Source: JAUMWX01 sp023394215
GTDB lineage: Bacteria; Bacillota; Clostridia; Tissierellales; Peptoniphilaceae
Strand: one strand, 5' to 3'
Length of the DNA: 64,000 nt
NCBI GenBank assembly: GCA_050313995.1
Contig: JBNPMM010000001.1
A program made the translations under genes and the position numbers. Every line of letters begins with the position of its first letter. Positions within the stretch are counted from its first letter, which is position 1. The notes below the pieces were generated by a model. That model had not been told where the DNA came from. It was given only the letters and a program-made list of their open reading frames with translations, and did no database searches. Below, one piece after another: positions 25,952 to 36,400 of this stretch.

Positions 25952-25976
25952 AAAAAAGAAGCGGAATTCCTGCTTC
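25952..25976 (-). terminator. Terminator of the macrodomain-SirTM operon
   Basis: GAAGC (minus strand, 25976-25972) pairs with GCTTC (25962-25958) around a GGAATTCC-containing loop, followed by TTTTTT at 25957-25952. Confidence 0.6.
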
Positions 25977-26006
25977 CACTTCTGCAAAACCTTATTAAAC
26001 TCTCTT

Positions 26007-26990
26007 TCACAATTTGCTCAATAAGCTTCCTATATCGTCCTCTATACAAATACTTCTATCCTCAATCTCTCTCGGACAAAAGGCTTCTCCATAATTAATA
26101 CAAACATATACAGCCTTCTCATTATCCATCGTCATCTTCCAAAATGGGTATTTGACAATCACCGGTGTATTTGCCCCCACTCCCAACTCCAGATAAATTA
26201 CTCGTGAATTTTCATATTTTTTCAAAAAATTAAAATAGGCTTCCGATGCTCTATGCCAGCCCTCATCTTCAACAAAAAAATTGTCCGCCCTAAGATTTGT
26301 AGTAAGCTCCGAACCGTCATCGGGACATTTGGGAATCAAACTTTCCGGAATGCGCATAAAAATTTTTCTGTCCTCAGGCACAATAAATACACCCTTTTTA
26401 TCTTTTACAAATCCCTGAGCCTCCATAGCTTTCATAACCCATTCCTCATTATCATAGGTTTTCTTTAATTTAGGATTAAGGCTTTGAAATAATCCATAAT
26501 CCCCTTGCGTATAAAAAAGCTTTTTTTTATCAAAACCGGCCTTTTGAAATTGGTGATCCACATTTGTAGTTATTACAAAATATTCCTTATCTTTAACAAT
26601 AGAAAGCAATTCATTATAAACCGGCTTTGGAGCTTCAACGTAGCGGTTATAGTAAATATGCCTTGCCCACCAGGCCCACTTCGTTTCCTTATCTGGAAAG
26701 GGATAAAAACCTCCCGAATACATATCCCTGATACCATATTCTTTTGCAAAATCAAAAAAATATTTTTCAAATCGATCCCCACTGTATGTGAAACCTGCGG
26801 AAGAAGATAAGCCTGCACCAGCACCGATTACAACCGCATCAGCGTTCTGAAGTTCCTTGCTTAAAATCAAAATGTTCTCAGCTTTCAAACCTTTTCCCTT
26901 AGAAATATATCCCCCTAAACTTCTTGCAGCCGCTAAACCCTTTTGAATAGTTTCAATATAGCCGTTTCTTTTATCATAGCAATTCTTCAT
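26007..26990 (-). CDS. SirTM-type sirtuin (protein ADP-ribosyltransferase)
   Basis: About 327 residues from the ATG at 26990; the frame opens ten codons earlier at 27020. Sirtuin features: DAVVIGAGAGLSSSAGFTYSG near residue 45 (NAD loop), YFVITTNVDHQFQKAGFDKKKLFYTQGDYGLFQ near 145 (TxNxD and the His/Gln region), and ELGVGANTPVIVKYPFWKMT near 277. Class M sirtuins in Firmicutes and fungi are ADP-ribosyltransferases working on lipoylated carrier proteins, coupled to a zinc macrodomain that removes the mark. The gene overlaps the macrodomain gene by 17 bases. The lipoyl carrier and ligase that usually accompany this pair are absent in this window. Confidence 0.85.
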   Translation of the reverse strand: MKNCYDKRNGYIETIQKGLAAARSLGGYISKGKGLKAENILILSKELQNADAVVIGAGAGLSSSAGFTYSGDRFEKYFFDFAKEYGIRDMYSGGFYPFPDKETKWAWWARHIYYNRYVEAPKPVYNELLSIVKDKEYFVITTNVDHQFQKAGFDKKKLFYTQGDYGLFQSLNPKLKKTYDNEEWVMKAMEAQGFVKDKKGVFIVPEDRKIFMRIPESLIPKCPDDGSELTTNLRADNFFVEDEGWHRASEAYFNFLKKYENSRVIYLELGVGANTPVIVKYPFWKMTMDNEKAVYVCINYGEAFCPREIEDRSICIEDDIGSLLSKL

Positions 26991-27777
26991 AATATTTTCT
27001 GTCCTCATCTTTAAAAACATTGAAAATTACCCTGTCCATTACATTTGGATGTTTTATTAGCCATTTTTCCACCGTATCCACTGCAATCTCAGCCGCTCTT
27101 TTATTAGGAAAATGAAACACTCCCGTAGATATACAACAAAAGGCCACACTCTTTAAATTATTTTCCATACACATATCAAGTGTATTCTTGTAGCAATCGG
27201 ACAATGCCTCTTCCAATTCTTCCGTAAGTTGCCCCTTTACTATAGGACCTACTATATGAATTACCTTTTTCGCAGGAAGATTATAGGCATCTGTAAGCAT
27301 AGGAAGTGATGTCGGCTGCTCATGATGCTCACCATATTTCAATCTCGACTCATTCATCCTAAGATTGCATTCCTCCCTAAGTTGAATACCTGCAAAAGTA
27401 TGAATTTGATTATCAATACATGTATGAAGCGGAATAAAACAGCCGAGCATAGCCGAGTTTGCAGCATTTACAACAACATCAACTTTAAGCCTTGTAATAT
27501 CTCCCTGCCAAATTGAGATCTCTTTTTTAACAACAGGAATGTCCGAAAGTTCCACAATTCCCTTTTCTTCCGCACATGCAACAAGATATTCATCTTGCAC
27601 TCTTAGCACAGCCTCCGACATTTTTTTCGGGATGCGAATATTCATCAAGGAGCGTAATATACGCCTTTTATCGCTTATATTATCGGGAATTTCCAAATTC
27701 TCATATCCATCAGAATCCTTCATAAATTCCTCTAAAAGGTAATCCAATCTTTGCTCTTGCAACTTGTCCCTATTCAT
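26974..27777 (-). CDS. Zinc-containing macrodomain (ADP-ribosyl hydrolase)
   Basis: About 267 residues. The ATG at 27777 has GAGGGTG upstream; the frame extends to 27813 without one. An N-terminal helical part (about 1-85) precedes the macrodomain: ISIWQGDITRLKVDVVVNAANSAMLGC near 95, then FIPLHTCIDNQIHTFAGIQLREEC, whose Cys and His residues match the zinc site of the SirTM-linked macrodomains, and ISTGVFHFPNKRAAEIAV near 220. It should reverse ADP-ribosylation made by the neighbouring SirTM. The 3' end overlaps the sirtuin start, so the two products are made together. Identification of the zinc type is from memory of the motif. Confidence 0.85.
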   Translation of the reverse strand: MNRDKLQEQRLDYLLEEFMKDSDGYENLEIPDNISDKRRILRSLMNIRIPKKMSEAVLRVQDEYLVACAEEKGIVELSDIPVVKKEISIWQGDITRLKVDVVVNAANSAMLGCFIPLHTCIDNQIHTFAGIQLREECNLRMNESRLKYGEHHEQPTSLPMLTDAYNLPAKKVIHIVGPIVKGQLTEELEEALSDCYKNTLDMCMENNLKSVAFCCISTGVFHFPNKRAAEIAVDTVEKWLIKHPNVMDRVIFNVFKDEDRKYYEELL

Positions 27778-27896
27778 AATTTCACCCTCTTTCAACAACT
27801 CCGATAAAAACACTTAAACAATTCTTAAAATATAAACAACATTTTTGCAGCAACATATGGATATTTATAAAAAAGACTCCTTAAGTAGTCTCTATG

Positions 27897-28337
27897 TTAT
27901 ATTTCTTTAGCTAAGAGCTCCTGCATTTCATTTCTGAGGTTATCTATCGTATATTTTTTCATCTCGTCCTCCATAGCTTCCTGAATGGATTTAAGCTTTC
28001 CATCCAACAAGTTATGAATATTTTTTCCAACAGGACACTTAGGATTTGGACTTTCGTGAAAACTGAATAAGTCGCCGTTTTCTATAGGCTCAATCGCTTC
28101 ATAAACATCATAAAAGGTTATTTCCTTTAGCGGTCTTGTAGGTTCAATTCCACCTGTTCCTCTTGCTACCGTAATAAGTCCCGCCCTTTTAAGTTGCGTA
28201 AGAATCTTTCGAATTATAACGGGATTTGTATTAATACTGTTTGCAAGAAAGTCGCTCGTAATTTTATATTCGCCCTTAAATGTATCCACACAGGTGAAAA
28301 TGTGTAGGGCTACTGTAAATCTACTTGATATTTGCAT
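27897..28337 (-). CDS. Rrf2-family transcriptional regulator (YwnA-like)
   Basis: 146 residues: winged helix at 1-85 (SSRFTVALHIFTCVD, then FLANSINTNPVIIRKILTQLKRAGLI and ARGTGGIEPTRPLKEIT as the wing) and a C-terminal dimerisation helix. Only single, scattered Cys residues are present, so the three-Cys iron-sulfur site of IscR/NsrR is missing; YwnA-type members lack it too. An inverted repeat TTGTAA-N9-TTACAT lies upstream (28374-28394). Two further copies lie before the SnoaL gene, predicting autoregulation and control of that gene. Likely senses electrophiles or a small ligand rather than iron or NO. Confidence 0.85.
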   Translation of the reverse strand: MQISSRFTVALHIFTCVDTFKGEYKITSDFLANSINTNPVIIRKILTQLKRAGLITVARGTGGIEPTRPLKEITFYDVYEAIEPIENGDLFSFHESPNPKCPVGKNIHNLLDGKLKSIQEAMEDEMKKYTIDNLRNEMQELLAKEI

Positions 28338-28373
28338 AGTATCGCCTCCTCCTGTTATTCTATATCCTTTTTA

Positions 28374-28394
28374 TTGTAAATTCAACGATTACAT
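28374..28394. promoter_or_regulatory. Predicted Rrf2 operator, copy 1
   Basis: TTGTAA-N9-TTACAT about 37 bases upstream of the Rrf2 start. It shares spacing and half-sites with 29197-29217 and 29245-29265. Confidence 0.5.
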
Positions 28395-29164
28395 TAAAAC
28401 TTTCCATTTTGGTTTTGCCAAGTATCTTTTTCCGCTATAGTTTCCATAACATCCCAATGCTCTGCAATTTTCCCATCTTCGATACGGAATAAATCATAAT
28501 AAGCTGTCGGTACACCCGCAAAAGTTCCTTCACTTACCGCCAACCCATAATCTCCATCTGCAAGCACAAAATGTATCTTTTCATATATCATTTGAATTCC
28601 TTGTTTCGCCATTGCTTCCAAAGCAGCCCCAAGTCCTGAAAGTCCGTCGGCAATAGCTGTATTATGCTGAATATACTTATCTCCATCAAAGTACGAAGTA
28701 AATTCATCCAAATTTTCTCCACAAAGAACATCACGTACAAAGTTCTCCACAACTTGTCTTGTTTCTTCCCTATCTACATTTTGCTTTTCCAATGTCCCAT
28801 CTATCTGTGTATGTCCGGACGGATTTGCTTCAGCCTTAACTGCCAAATTATCCCAATGCTCTGCAATCCTACCGTCTTCATCAAAACGGAAAATATCAAA
28901 AGCTACCTGTTCTCCCGATCCGGCGAAATTATACACTGTTTGTAAAAAAACTTTATCTCCATCTTCAAATGCACAGATATTATTTACAATAGTTTTTACA
29001 GGTGCGGATGCAAGATAAGAAACCGCTCCTATAAATGCTTCTGCCCCTGTACCATAGGCTAAATTATGTTGTATATAATCCTCAGCCAAAAGTTTCCTCG
29101 CCCTTTCAACCTCTCCACTTTCAAATGTTTTAATAAGTGCTAATGCTTTTTCCTTATTTGTCAT
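28394..29164 (-). CDS. Tandem SnoaL-like (NTF2-fold) protein
   Basis: 256 residues made of two similar SnoaL-like domains (about 1-115 and 125-250). Each has the pattern YIQHN, a GAEAF/GLGAAL helix, DIFRFDEDGRIAEHWDNL near 85 or YDLFRIEDGKIAEHWDVM near 232. The repeated D-R-E-DG-IAEHWD motif is typical of SnoaL/polyketide cyclase-like proteins found in stress and aromatic-compound loci. The reaction is not predictable. It precedes the Rrf2 gene in the same direction, and its promoter region carries two copies of the presumed Rrf2 operator, so it is probably the main target of that regulator. Confidence 0.8.
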   Translation of the reverse strand: MTNKEKALALIKTFESGEVERARKLLAEDYIQHNLAYGTGAEAFIGAVSYLASAPVKTIVNNICAFEDGDKVFLQTVYNFAGSGEQVAFDIFRFDEDGRIAEHWDNLAVKAEANPSGHTQIDGTLEKQNVDREETRQVVENFVRDVLCGENLDEFTSYFDGDKYIQHNTAIADGLSGLGAALEAMAKQGIQMIYEKIHFVLADGDYGLAVSEGTFAGVPTAYYDLFRIEDGKIAEHWDVMETIAEKDTWQNQNGKF

Positions 29165-29196
29165 AATAATCCCCTCTCAAAACTTAATATCATTTG

Positions 29197-29217
29197 ATGT
29201 AACCTTAATAGTTTCAT
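29197..29217. promoter_or_regulatory. Predicted Rrf2 operator, copy 2
   Basis: ATGTAA-N9-TTTCAT (one half-site mismatch) about 33 bases upstream of the SnoaL start. Confidence 0.5.
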
Positions 29218-29244
29218 CTGCAAGCATAGCTTAGCACCTTTCAA

Positions 29245-29265
29245 ATGTAATGTCAATAGTTACAT
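29245..29265. promoter_or_regulatory. Predicted Rrf2 operator, copy 3
   Basis: ATGTAA-N9-TTACAT, a perfect inverted repeat, 48 bases from copy 2 (between four and five helical turns). A run of about 14 A residues lies further upstream (near 29296-29309). Confidence 0.55.
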
Positions 29266-29330
29266 CTGTTTTTTATTACTAATTCATCTTTACACAAAAA
29301 AAAAAAAAACGGCTAAGATAAATAAAACGG

Positions 29331-29364
29331 CCCGTATATAAGAGTACAAGTTCATATATACGGG
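29331..29364. terminator. Hairpin in the SnoaL-AKR gap
   Basis: CCCGTATATA (29331-29340) pairs with TATATACGGG (29355-29364). Read on the minus strand it is followed by CGTTTTATTT, so it can act as a second terminator after the aldo/keto reductase. Confidence 0.45.
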
Positions 29365-29374
29365 CTACATATCA

Positions 29375-29400
29375 AAAGCCGAGCTATAAAGCTCGGCTTT
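29375..29400. terminator. Bidirectional terminator after the aldo/keto reductase
   Basis: AAAGCCGAGC (29375-29384) pairs with GCTCGGCTTT (29391-29400) around TATAAA. The A and T runs on both sides make it usable on either strand. Confidence 0.75.
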
Positions 29401-29424
29401 AAATAAAATCAAACTAAATTCCCA

Positions 29425-30288
29425 TTAAAGTTTACCGCCAAATACAGGGAAAAATCCATGTTTCCCATAATTTTCTATTCTATCAACATTTTTAAGAATT
29501 TCCATATCGTCTTCAGATATTACAAAGTCTAAGTCGGCATTGTTTTTCATATGGGACGGATTTTCAGTCTTAGGCAAAACTATCATTCCCAATTGTATAT
29601 CATAACGGATGCAAAGTTGTGGGATAGAAACTCCATATTTCTCCGCCATTTTACCTATTGTCTGATTTTTCAAGGCCTCACCGTGAGCTATCGGAGAATA
29701 GGCTTCCATGACTATTCCCTTGTCTTGACAATGTTCAATAAGGTCTAAAGGGGTATTGGAAATATGGCACAAGATTTGATTTACCATAGGCTTTATTTCG
29801 GACCCTTCCCAAAGATTATCAATATCTTCTTTTAGGAAATTTGAAACCCCTATAGCCCTTATTTTTCCGGCTTTATAAGCATCTTCAAGAGCCCTCCACG
29901 CCTCTCTGTTACCTTCAACATAACGGTTGTCCGATTGGTTAACTTCCTTCCAAGGCTGTGGTGAGTGAATAATCATCATATCTATGTAATCAAGTTTCAT
30001 CTTCTCAAGAGTACCATCTATCCCGGCTGCCGCTTCGTCATAAGTTTTATGTTCAGCCGCAACTTTTGAAGTTATAAATATTTCTTCTCTCGCTATACCG
30101 GATTTTCTTATGCCTTCGCCCACACCTCTTTCATTTCCATAAACTTGAGCTGTATCAATATGACGATAGCCCAATTTAAGAGCTTCAGCAACAGCATCTT
30201 CCGCCCTGTCATCTTTAATCAACCAGGTTCCGAGAGCCAAAACAGGTACCCTGACTCCATTTGACAGTTCAATCATTTCTTTATACAT
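29425..30288 (-). CDS. Aldo/keto reductase
   Basis: 287 residues, the normal size for the family. The catalytic tetrad is visible: Asp in GYRHIDTAQ near 46, Tyr in VYGNERGVG near 51, Lys in FITSKVAAEHKTYDE near 74, and His in MMIIHSPQPWKE near 108. AIGVSNF near 155 and the C-terminal VLPKTENPSHMKNN (NADPH phosphate binding) complete the pattern. It reduces aldehydes or ketones with NADPH in the cytoplasm, like Bacillus YvgN-type enzymes. AGGAGGTATG-type ribosome site at the ATG. Substrate unknown. The SnoaL-Rrf2 pair downstream is separated by terminators, so shared regulation is not implied. Confidence 0.9.
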   Translation of the reverse strand: MYKEMIELSNGVRVPVLALGTWLIKDDRAEDAVAEALKLGYRHIDTAQVYGNERGVGEGIRKSGIAREEIFITSKVAAEHKTYDEAAAGIDGTLEKMKLDYIDMMIIHSPQPWKEVNQSDNRYVEGNREAWRALEDAYKAGKIRAIGVSNFLKEDIDNLWEGSEIKPMVNQILCHISNTPLDLIEHCQDKGIVMEAYSPIAHGEALKNQTIGKMAEKYGVSIPQLCIRYDIQLGMIVLPKTENPSHMKNNADLDFVISEDDMEILKNVDRIENYGKHGFFPVFGGKL

Positions 30289-30352
30289 TAAACATACCTC
30301 CTAACAATTATTTCTCTTTCGATATAATTATACCCAATTCTATTTTAAAAAT

Positions 30353-30446
30353 ATTTACCCTACCACGGCTTTTGCTATCTCCTCTTTTTCCGGACCTTAT
30401 CCTATGAAAGAAGCGGATAATATCAATATAACCTGATAGGGTAAAT
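30353..30446 (-). terminator. Large stem terminator after the amylopullulanase
   Basis: ATTTACCCTA (30353-30362) and TAGGGTAAAT (30437-30446) form a perfect 10-bp stem enclosing about 74 bases. Inside is TTATCC/GGATAA (30397-30402, 30415-30420). On the minus strand the outer stem is followed by ATTTTT. It lies between the amylopullulanase stop and the aldo/keto reductase start. Confidence 0.45.
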
Positions 30447-30468
30447 TAATTGTATTAAATAAATTTTA

Positions 30469-33400
30469 TCATTTATTCAAGTATTCTTTTTTCTTAGAAA
30501 TATAAGCAGCAGCCGCTATGGCAATAGTAGCTGTAACCGCATATAAACCTATTCCTAAATCTCCAGTAATCGGATTTTTATCGTCTTTCGGTTTAATATC
30601 ATTCGGCTTAGTATCATTCGGTTTAATATCATCAACTTTACCGCCATCCGGTTTTTCCTTATCTTGAGCCTCAGTTATATTATCCGTCTTACCATCAAGT
30701 TTCTCCCACTGAGCCACAAAAGTGTGATCTCCAACTATAGTATAAGAGTCTCCAGGATAATATTTTGAACCCTTCCAATAAGTGAACTTATATCCTTCTT
30801 TTGTTGGAGCTTCCGGCATTTTTATGATATCTCCGACGGTATAATTCAAAATCAGTTGACCCTCCTGACCCTTTAATCTTCCTCCGGCCAAATCAAACTT
30901 TATCAAGGCTTTCTTAGGATTTTCTGCAGGATCCTGACCGGGATCTTGAGGCTCTTCGGCTTCTTCAGGAAGCTTTTCCAATTTTGTAGCAACAATCACA
31001 AGACTTGATAGAGGTCCAATCTGAATCTTTCCATCTTTTACTTCAACTATTTCCAAACCGCTTGCCTTTGCCGCTTGGTCTTTAACCAACACCAAATATT
31101 TTCCGTTTTCAACTGTAAGATCTATAGAATCCGAGCCGATATTATGCCCTACATAAATATCTTCATCGGCATTTTCAAGCTTAAAAGCAACTCCGCCAAG
31201 CCCGTCATATTTAGTTTCAAATATGTCATAAACCTTTTTATAATCATCAATATTAAATATGTGACCATAATTTTTTCTGATTTTTATTAATTGTCTTACA
31301 TATTCTACATTTTGATTGTTTGCAAGAACCCTGTCCCAATCAAATCTGTTAACTTCGTCAGGAGATTTATATGAATTATGGTCTCCTCCCTTTGTGCGTG
31401 CCCATTCCTGTCCTGCATGAATAAAAGGTGTGCCGAAGGAAAGTAATGGCATAGCTGTAGCTATCTTTAACCTCTTCATCAAATTTTCAGGACTCTCATT
31501 AGGCAAAGTTTTTGATAATTGATCCCACACAGTATAGTTATCGTGAGCCTCAACATATTGAATCACCTGCTTAGGATGAGTGTAAGTCTTTGTATCTTCA
31601 CCATAAGCTTGAATCAAATGAATTAAAGACTTTTCAAGCCCTGACGCTCCGTTAACATAACCTATACCCGGATCATTATTGCCCCTTATCTTATCTCTTA
31701 TAGAGTCACTGAAAAATGCTAAATTCGGCGTCCTGTTTGCATTTCTTTGATCAGCCCCATCCCCCTTAGGATGATAGCCCATACTCCAACCTTCACCTAA
31801 AATATAGAAATTAGGATTGATTTTTACCGCTTCCTCATAAACCCTGTTCATAGTTTCAACATCAAGAATTCCCATAAGGTCAAATCTGAAACCATCCAAT
31901 TTATAAGTTTCCGCCCAAAATTTTGTCGAATCAACTATATAGTTTCTGACCATCGCCCTTTCGGATGCAATCTCATTTCCTACACCGGTACCGTTTCTAT
32001 ATTTCCCATTCTCATCAATTCTGAAATAATATCCCGGAACTATTTGTGTAAAGGCATGCTCCGCCGCACTTGCAACATGATTGTAAACAACATCCATAAT
32101 TACCCCCAGTCCATTTTGATGCAGGGTATCTATGGTATTTTGCAATTCCTCTATCCTGTTAAAAGGATTGGTAGGGTCACTGCTGTAAGAGCCTTCTATC
32201 GCATTATAATTTACGGGATCATAGCCCCAATTAAATTTTTCACTATCATTAAGCTCATCTACAGAATTTTTGCTATAGTCATATATAGGAAGAAGCTGTA
32301 TATGGGTCACTCCAAGAGATTTTAAATAATCAAGCCCTGTAATTTGCCCATTATCGGCTTTGCTTCCCTTTTCGGTAAGGGCTAAAAAATTGCCCTTATT
32401 TTTCATACCGCTATTTTCAGCTATGGAATAATCCCTAACATGAAGTTCATATATAATCGGATTTTTCATATCGCTTCCTTTAGGATTTTCAACACTTGAA
32501 GGCTTAGGTGTAGCAACAACGCTTCTTTCCCCGTTCACACTTACAGCTCTTGCATAAGGGTCTACCGTACGATTCGTCTTATCAACAAAATGAACATCAT
32601 ACATATACTCCTTACCGGTCAAATCTCCTGATATTTTATGACTATATACTCCCTTTTCCTCCGCTGTCATAGGGATTATTTGCTTAACCTGACCATTTTC
32701 AAACAAAACAAGATCCACTCCCATGGATGTAGGTGCCCAAACTTTAAAAACAGTGTCGCCGTCAACAATCATATTTCCAAGCCTACCATCATAGGCGTAC
32801 TTTTGATCAAATTCATCTGTAGCAACAACACTACCCACAGATGCCGATCCTCTAAGTGTAATCTCTTTTCCGTCCACATTTTGCTTGAAGCTTAACTTAA
32901 GAGTTCTTTCCAACGGCAAATCTTCCTTAAATTTAATTACAAATTCTTTACTCGCCCCTATATTTCCCTGCTTAGCCTCTATGGACAAGACTTTATCATT
33001 GATGTTTTGATCATCAAGCAACAATTCGTAGCTGTTTTTCATAAGCTGTAAGTCTACATCCTTGTTCGTTTTTACTGTAGCCTCCCTAAACTTATCTATG
33101 GTGAAAGTCTTAATAGCCATTTCCTCATCTTCAAGTTTTATAGGCTTATTTAAATAAACTGTTTCGTCCTTAGCTCTGATCCAAATATGCTTAGGATTTT
33201 CATCAATATCAACAAACCTGTCAAATTCTATATCCTTTTCCCAATTAGGACCCTTAACTAAAAATCCTATCTTTTTAACATCATCAGCAATTCCTATCTG
33301 AGCAAGTTTCCCAAAATCATCATTGGCCGTAAACTTATATTCCGCACCGTTTCCTTCAGGTTCTTTATTCCAAACCCATAACGCCCAATTTCCATTATCA

Positions 33401-36400
33401 GGATCATCAAAGTGGAATATAACTTTCCTCTCCTCATCTTCCCCTAAATTAGGATCCGTTTGAGGAACAAATACCCCGGTTCCTCCTTTAGAACTTGCAG
33501 GTATGATGATTTGAACCTTTCCGCCCTTAGCGGTAAATTCCCTATTTTCATTAAACTTATCAAGCAACTTGTTTCCCAAGTTCTTATCCAAGTCTATGGT
33601 TACTTTTCTTTCACTGTCGGAAACATTTAATCCTACAAATATGGTTTCTCCCTTGTATGACCTTGTAAATGCCGATACTGAGCCATCCGCATAAAGGCTC
33701 TTCCTGTCTCCTCTGGCAAATATGCTTGCATGTTCTCGTCTAAGGTTTGTTATCTTTTGATAATGTGACAAGAGACTGTTGTTTTCAATTTTAGTCCAAT
33801 CAAAATCTCTTCTATTTTGATTTCCTGCATATGGTGCCGACTGTCCTATCTCCTCCCCATAATATATTACAGGATTTCCCTTTGCCGTCATTTGCAGGGA
33901 GGCTGCGACTTTTTGCAAATTTTCATTTCCATTTATCTTGGTTGCCATAAAGCCGTCTTCGTCATGAGATGACAAAAAAGAACCCAAGCCGTAATTATAT
34001 GAAATTTTGGCATTTCTTTGCGCAAGCCTTGCTTCAACGCCCGCTATATCTCCCTTAATAAACCTATCTGCAAGATTCTTAAATTCAAAATCCAAAATAG
34101 AATCCATCATGCCATTAGCAAGATATCCGCCGTTTGAATCAACTGAACCTCCATAATACTCGCCTATAAGCTTAAAACTAGGATTTTTTTCAACAAGAGC
34201 ATTTTTAAATTCCTTCCATGTATCATGCTCAACATGTTTTACAGTGTCTACCCTAAAATAATCTACAGAGTTTCCCTTATCTGTCCTTAATTTACTTAAC
34301 CAATCAGTCTGCCATTCAACAAGTTTTTTACTTACCTCAGGATCTTCCGTTTTAAAATCCGGCAGTCCTGAAAGTTCCATAGTCACATCATTTAAACCTG
34401 ATGCCGCCCTGGTCATACCTGCAAAATTTGAATTATTTTTAGTATCGTAGCCCGGATGATTAAGCACAACGTCAATCATAAGTTTCATTCCATTATCGTG
34501 CAAAACATCAATAAGCTTTTTAAGAGTTTCTACATTCCCAAGCCTATTCTCAACTCTTGTAAAATCTTCAGCCCAGTATCCGTGATAGCCATAAGATTTT
34601 CCACCATTATTGCTTAAATTATTTTCAATATTATCAACTATAGGAGTTATCCAAACTGTAGTAACACCAAGCTTTTTCAAATAATCAACCTTATCAATTA
34701 TTCCTTGGAAATCTCCGCCATGATAAGCATCTATGCTGTCTAAGTCATAAGAACCGTTTGATGTAGGGTCATTATTGGACTTATCTCCATCAAAAAACCT
34801 GTCCGTAAGCAAGAAATAAATTATTTCTTCATCCCAAACTATTTTTTTATCACTGTCTTCACTCGCAACGACCTTTACCCTTACGGTGTCTGAATGCTTT
34901 ACATCATACTTGTCAACTACAACCACACTGAGAGTCTTATCTCCAAGTTCAGCCCCTATATCTACCGCAACATTTTGTGTCAGCAAATCAAGCGGCATCG
35001 AAATCTTTCCCTGCCCTAAATCACCAGCATCCACATAGGCTTCTTTTAATTCATGATTTTCAGGATTGTCTAAACTAAGCCTTACTACAAAGGAATCCCC
35101 CGCCTTTACCTGCGGCATATTCAAAGAAGCCTTTACTCCAATCTTTGTATCTGCAAGTCTAACATAAGACTTACCTTCAATCTCATTGGATACATCATTT
35201 TTCCTTGTCACATTCCCGTCTCTTGTGACATCAAAAGTATAAATATAGTCAAAACCCCTTTCCGGATTTTCCAAACTATAACGGTATCTCTGATCAAGCT
35301 CTATATACTCCATATCAAAGGATCCGAGATTTACTTTTTCATCCGTCTTTAAATTCTTCTTTTCTATATTTATCTTAACGCCCTGTATGCTGCCCATTCT
35401 ATCAGCTTCATACAAATCTATGTCCCTATAATAAAAATCTATTTTGCCATCCTTAACTTCAGGCCCTTTTAGATAAGGAACAGTATGAAAATCAGTTTCT
35501 CCCCTGTTTATAAACACTTTAGTAGTTTTTTCCAATGCCTTAGGATCTGTAACTATAGTCCTGTCTATTTGCTGATTGTTAGGCTCCCTTTCAGCCCAAT
35601 CATTACCCGGAATTGATTTTCTGACAATAAAACCTACATTTGTAGCATCCTTGGAAATAGGAAAATTTGCTACCCCGTTTTTGAAATCCTGCCTTCCGTC
35701 AGAAAGCCCTGATGACCAAATCCATAAATTCCATCCTTCATAATCCGCCTCAGGCCTTTTATAGTTTACCTGAATCTGTCTTGCCTTAGGAGTTTCCTGA
35801 TTATCAGGATTTTCATAGTATACATTTTCATCCCCGGCTACAAGCCATACTTCAACGGAATTTCCATTTTTCACACCTACCTTTTTAGTAGCATCCTGCG
35901 TAGTCCAATCTCCGGGCCTTGTAATTACGGAAATTTCCTTAAGAGCAAGCTTAATCCTTGCCTGAGCATAACCATTTACCTCGCTTATAAACTTATATGC
36001 AGACCCGTCAAGCCCATCACCGAAAATCCACATATCCCAAGACATATGCTTTCCGTCATTTCTTTTGTAATTAATAATATACTCATACATTTGAGACTGA
36101 ATCGTAATCTCTTTTTCAGCCCTACTTCCATTGTAGTCGGCAACAACTACAACTTTCCCTGCAACAGCTTCCCTTGAAACAACTAATTTATTTCCTTCAA
36201 TACTTACTCCGCTAACAGCTTCTTTCAAAGAATAAGTAGGATTTACTCCTGTTTCATTAGCTTCCCCATCCACGTTCACAGCAGATAAAATCAAAGAAGA
36301 GCCCACTTCAACATTATCCTGTGCCTTAATCTTAAGGCCTTGAACAACATAAGTTAAGTTTTCTCCATCCATCCATTTCCCATCAATAACAAACTTATAC

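Noticed and set aside
29296..29309. Long A-tract as a phase-variable element
   Set aside because: It lies between genes, upstream of the operators and outside the -10/-35 region I can see. A role in phase variation is not supported.
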